Assembly: GCA_000507305.1 (NCBI GenBank)
Contig: DF239020.1
Span: forward strand, 74,501-138,500
Direction: 5' to 3'
Length of the DNA stretch: 64,000 bases
Source of the DNA: Breviolum minutum Mf 1.05b.01
Lineage: Eukaryota > Sar > Dinophyceae > Suessiales > Symbiodiniaceae
Shown piece after piece: positions 60,518-64,000 of this stretch (the first letter of the stretch is position 1; each line of letters begins with the position of its first letter). The notes beneath the pieces were generated by a model. The model ran no database searches and was not told the origin of the DNA. It was given only the letters and a program-made list of their open reading frames with translations. The position numbers were made by a program, and so were the translations under genes.

Positions 60518-61928
60518 CTACTTGATTTTTTAGTTGCGATACATATTTTGCGAAGCATCAAACCTCTGAAGGAAACAACTTCCATCCACTGGCAACCGAA
60601 CAACTACCAAGGCCAATGACACTCATCTCATCTCATCTCGGTGGAGATCAATCACCAGTCATGTTGGTAATTTGAAGTCATTGAAGGTGCTACAAAAAGA
60701 GGGGATAACAAAAACATATAACAAAACATGAAACACCAACTAACAAATATTAGAAATAAAGGTCAAATATTGCCCCATAAATTTTCATCCTTGACTATCA
60801 ATTTGCAAGGCCAGGAATGTCGAAAGCTTGAAAACATGACTGTTCGTGGCAATTCGGCAGTGGCGTCCCTGAAGATATCTTTAAGGAGTTTTCTATCAAC
60901 AACCTCCCAGTTTCATTCACATTTGTTTGGCTTGTTTGGCTGACAGCATGTTTGATGATATGCTGACCAATCACACCTGTTCATCTTGTGGTTTCATACT
61001 CATGTTGCCCTTGAGTAACAACTGTCACATGCCGTGCAGCTTGAGCTTTCATGGCGGATCATGGTGGGAAGATTTCCACAACAATTCCCATGTCATCTGT
61101 GTACTGCAACCAATCCAGAACATCGGTCCACTCTCGTCACCATTCCCCATGTAGCTGGAAGCTGAAGTGTGCCACGAAAAAAACATCTCAAAACGAAGAA
61201 TTCCCTGGCACTGGATTTGTCTTTCACGGCAGATGCATTTTTTCCATCACACTCCTCTGGAACCAGTCAGCCCTAGGGCTGTGACCCTAGTTGCAGCAAA
61301 CATGGAACTTTGACAATACTCCTATTTCCGTGGCCTTGGCACGTCCCCATCAGTTTCTTCAACAAAAAACATCAAAAACACCTATGGGAAATGGATAATA
61401 CCAAGATTCAATAAGGAATACATACATCTGGGCAACTTGCAAATAATTCCTAAACCTGAATATTTGGGGTGACCTTGGCGGTTTGGTCGAAGCTGGGGAA
61501 CTTCCCATCCCACAATTCCTTGGGAGTTTCATCATGGCTACGCCTGGATGAGTAGGGCCTGGTAGGGATTCGAATCTCCAATCTAAACAAATGAATTCTG
61601 AAGTTTAAATTTTCTTATGAATCTTTGACACTCCTCACTTGTCTTGCCTTGTTGCTCTGCACTCATCAAACTCACACCATTTATTTAGCTTTCAACCCAG
61701 CCAACAAAATTTTATCAATGATTTTTTTACCATTCACAGCCCACTTTTGCTGCAACCATCTTCCGAAAAAACGAAGCCTTTGAAGGTCCATTGTTTAAAA
61801 TTCCATGAGACCCAATCTAAGAACTTCGCTTTGTCTGCGAACTCAGCAAAGACAAACATCCGAGAGCGGGCGAGGAAAACACCTCAACAGTTGATTAATA
61901 AAATGACTGTTGTGAAGAAACTTGGCTG

Positions 61929-62153
61929 TTGAAACACATCGTCAAACACCTTCCGTGTCTAGGATCCTTTGCCAGTTACCATGAGCTAAGAAAGCATGAC
62001 AGGTGCGCCAGCTTTTCGGATGATGCGCCGAGCCAATTCTACTTGCAATCCTTGGTTCCAATTGATCCAAGGGACCTGGAACTCTTCAACACCTTTAGCG
62101 ACCTGTTGAGGTTATGTAGACCAGGTCGAACTTACATTCCCAAAAGAGACTGA
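61929..62153 (+). CDS. weak plus-strand candidate frame
   Basis: A plus-strand frame reading SYHELRKHDRCASFSDDAP and ending GRTYIPKRD then a stop. It is the only plus-strand stretch that looks protein-like to the eye, and a CTAG acceptor lies at its start. All supported genes in the window are on the other strand, so this may well be chance. No family is recognised. Confidence 0.15.
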   Translation: MKHIVKHLPCLGSFASYHELRKHDRCASFSDDAPSQFYLQSLVPIDPRDLELFNTFSDLLRLCRPGRTYIPKRD

Positions 62154-62199
62154 AACATCTTTGGACACCATGATCGGTTGGTCAGGTTTCAATTGTTGC

Positions 62200-64000
62200 A
62201 TAGTTCTGTAGGGGTGTCCGATGCGGATTTGGGGATATTTTGGGATGAAAAAACACGGCCTTCTCCACAATGAGCCTTTGACGGAGATAGATGTGTTCTT
62301 TTGTAATTACATGTTTCTTAAGTGTAACAGTGTAACCATATGTAACCCTTTTGCACCTCTCCCAAGAACACATCATAGCCTTGTTGAACACCTCAAAACT
62401 TCTGTGTTGAACGTTGCGTTTTTCGGAGCGAGTTAACATCCATGAAATAGTTAGTGGGTGCAACAACGAAGTAACTGAGGGCCATTGGCTGTAAGTCCAG
62501 GTCTTTTGCAAAAAAAGCTGAGTCGACTCATTCACGCCCCAAGGCTTTGCAGGCTGCACCGCCCTCGTGCTGCTGCAACACAAGCAGCTGAATGGGCTTC
62601 CGCAGCATCTGCACTATGCTCCCTCAGTTCATTTCGCCCACATCCTGCACACATCTATCCATCATGGTGAGGGTCTTCCATGGTCTTCCCTGAGACTAGA
62701 TACTGCTAGTAAGTACTTTTTATAGTTGCTATCACAGTACCACCGTATACATGTACAAGATATAACTTTCATATACTTAACATTTTCTACTGGCAATAGT
62801 ATCACCATGTATCTTTTTTTGAATCCAATTGGGAACTCATCTCCAACTGACATAGCTTCCTGGTGCACCTCCCCACTAACACGCTGACCCCCGGGTCCGG
62901 ACAATCACCAGGCTGAGCCACAGCCATGCTATGACACACCTCAACGGACAGGAAGGTTGCGCTATCACAACATTGAATTTATGGCTATCACAAGCATAGA
63001 TGAAGATAGATGAAGTAGATACATATAGGTATATAGTATCTAGAAAATGTGAGATTTTTGAGATTCTAGAGCCTTTTAGAAATGATGGTTTGTCATGGTT
63101 TGTCTACAATTTGAGGATATCTTAGTTATACTTCCAATATGTTTTGCTTCCAATCATGGTTCAGCCGTTTCAACAACTGAAACAGACCCCGGACACAGCA
63201 GGTGTTACTCTCTTGGATCCACTGTGCGATGCATTCAAAGTGGTACCTGTCAAAAAATTGCCACCATCTTTTGGGATTTTCAGCTCCAAAGTTGCGGAAA
63301 CATCTCGGTGGGTTTTTTTGGCACGGCATAGATAGATCTTTTGCTGGAAAAACAAGAAGTTTTTTTGGAAACTTCGGGAAACATCACTGGAAACATCCGA
63401 TTTATTTGGATACAACATGTGCCAAACACCCGAACTTCAATGCAAGGACAGGAGTAGCAGTAGTCAGTAGACTTGTTTTTCCACTTCACACACTGGACAC
63501 TGCAATTGATGTAAATCTGAAACATAAGTTTGATTGACAGTTGGGAACAGGATGGAAAGGCTAACTTGCAATCAGCGCTTTGAGTACTTGTCAGTTGGCA
63601 TATCTTCTTCTTTGGGACATATGCGGAGCAACATGTTGATGCAACTTCTCCGAGAAGGGCCATGAGTGGTGGATCTCATTGGCTAGTTGTCGTGACAGAT
63701 TGATGATCCATAGATATGTCGTTTTTCTGGCTGCTTCGGGGTGTCATTGGTAAAAAAACCCAAGACCTCAATGCTTCAAAATTCCCAAAGCATCGATGTT
63801 TCAGGTGAAAACGTTGCAAACGATTGAGGTTCCTACCAACCCCCCCGCATCACGAAAAAACGGGTGGCGCACTCATGCCCGCATGGCAATACTCTCACAT
63901 CTTCACCCTTTTCCATAGGCTCCTCCCAGTCATGATTGGTGAGATAGAAAAATCGCCGATCACCGAGAAGTCAACATTTCCCCAACCAACATGTTTTGTG
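62200..64000. other. no gene supported
   Basis: Short open frames only. A minus-strand patch near 62530-62640 (ELREHSADAAEAHSAACVAA) is compositionally exon-like but lacks a clear donor. Otherwise there are poly-A/T tracts and AT-rich sequence. Treated as unassigned intron or spacer. Confidence 0.3.

Noticed and set aside
61561..61600. TAGGGATTCGAATCTCC as a tRNA T-arm
   Set aside because: No matching A-box or acceptor stem was found at the right distance.

Overview
The window looks like nuclear DNA of a dinoflagellate, probably a Symbiodinium-like or related lineage. Four things support this. Genes are broken into many short exons. Donor sites are a mix of GT, GC and GA, with acceptors mostly AG|G. 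Every multi-exon gene that could be read runs on the minus strand, as in unidirectional dinoflagellate gene clusters. The one long open frame (25.2-26.7 kb) is an intronless cold-shock-domain protein of a type familiar from dinoflagellates. There are no operons, ribosome-binding sites, rRNA or CRISPR. The DNA is AT-leaning and full of microsatellites and short palindromic repeats. Exons were found by reading the reverse complement by hand, and exon chains were accepted only where reading phase agreed across each junction.

Layout along the minus strand, 5' to 3' (right to left). 58-61 kb: scattered candidate exons of unrecognised genes. 55.96-54.71 kb: exons of an M23 (LytM-type) metallopeptidase. 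54.37 kb: an unrecognised short frame with a strong start context. 50.96-43.14 kb: a nearly complete EAG/CNG-type voltage-gated ion channel (about 17 exons, at least 803 codons) with S1-S6, C-linker and cyclic-nucleotide-binding fold. 43.03-40.42 kb: an FSH1-type serine hydrolase. 39.53-38.85 kb: 3' exons of an unknown gene. 38.1-38.7 kb: a repeat block with a tRNA-like core. From about 36.3 kb (possibly 37.3 kb) down to 8.29 kb: a Spinster-type major facilitator. 7.1-0 kb: candidate exons of unknown gene(s).

The most striking feature is the organisation of the Spinster-type transporter. Its TM2-TM6 and loop exons lie at 36.3-31.77 kb and its TM7-TM12 exons at 12.0-8.3 kb. The last exon of the first half ends one base into a codon. 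The first exon of the second half starts with the two bases that complete that codon, and the protein reads straight across the join. The 19.8 kb in between therefore behaves as one giant intron, yet it carries at least three same-strand units: the 3' exons of an unknown gene (27.0-28.3 kb), the intronless cold-shock gene, and a long unknown multi-exon gene (about 24.5-12.5 kb). This is either a nested-gene intron or an assembly or rearrangement artefact.

Several inverted-repeat elements of 100-130 bp sit between exons. Two families have two copies each in the window (22.8 and 53.5 kb; 18.0 and 52.1 kb), which suggests MITEs or introner-like elements. The plus strand holds no gene that could be supported with confidence.
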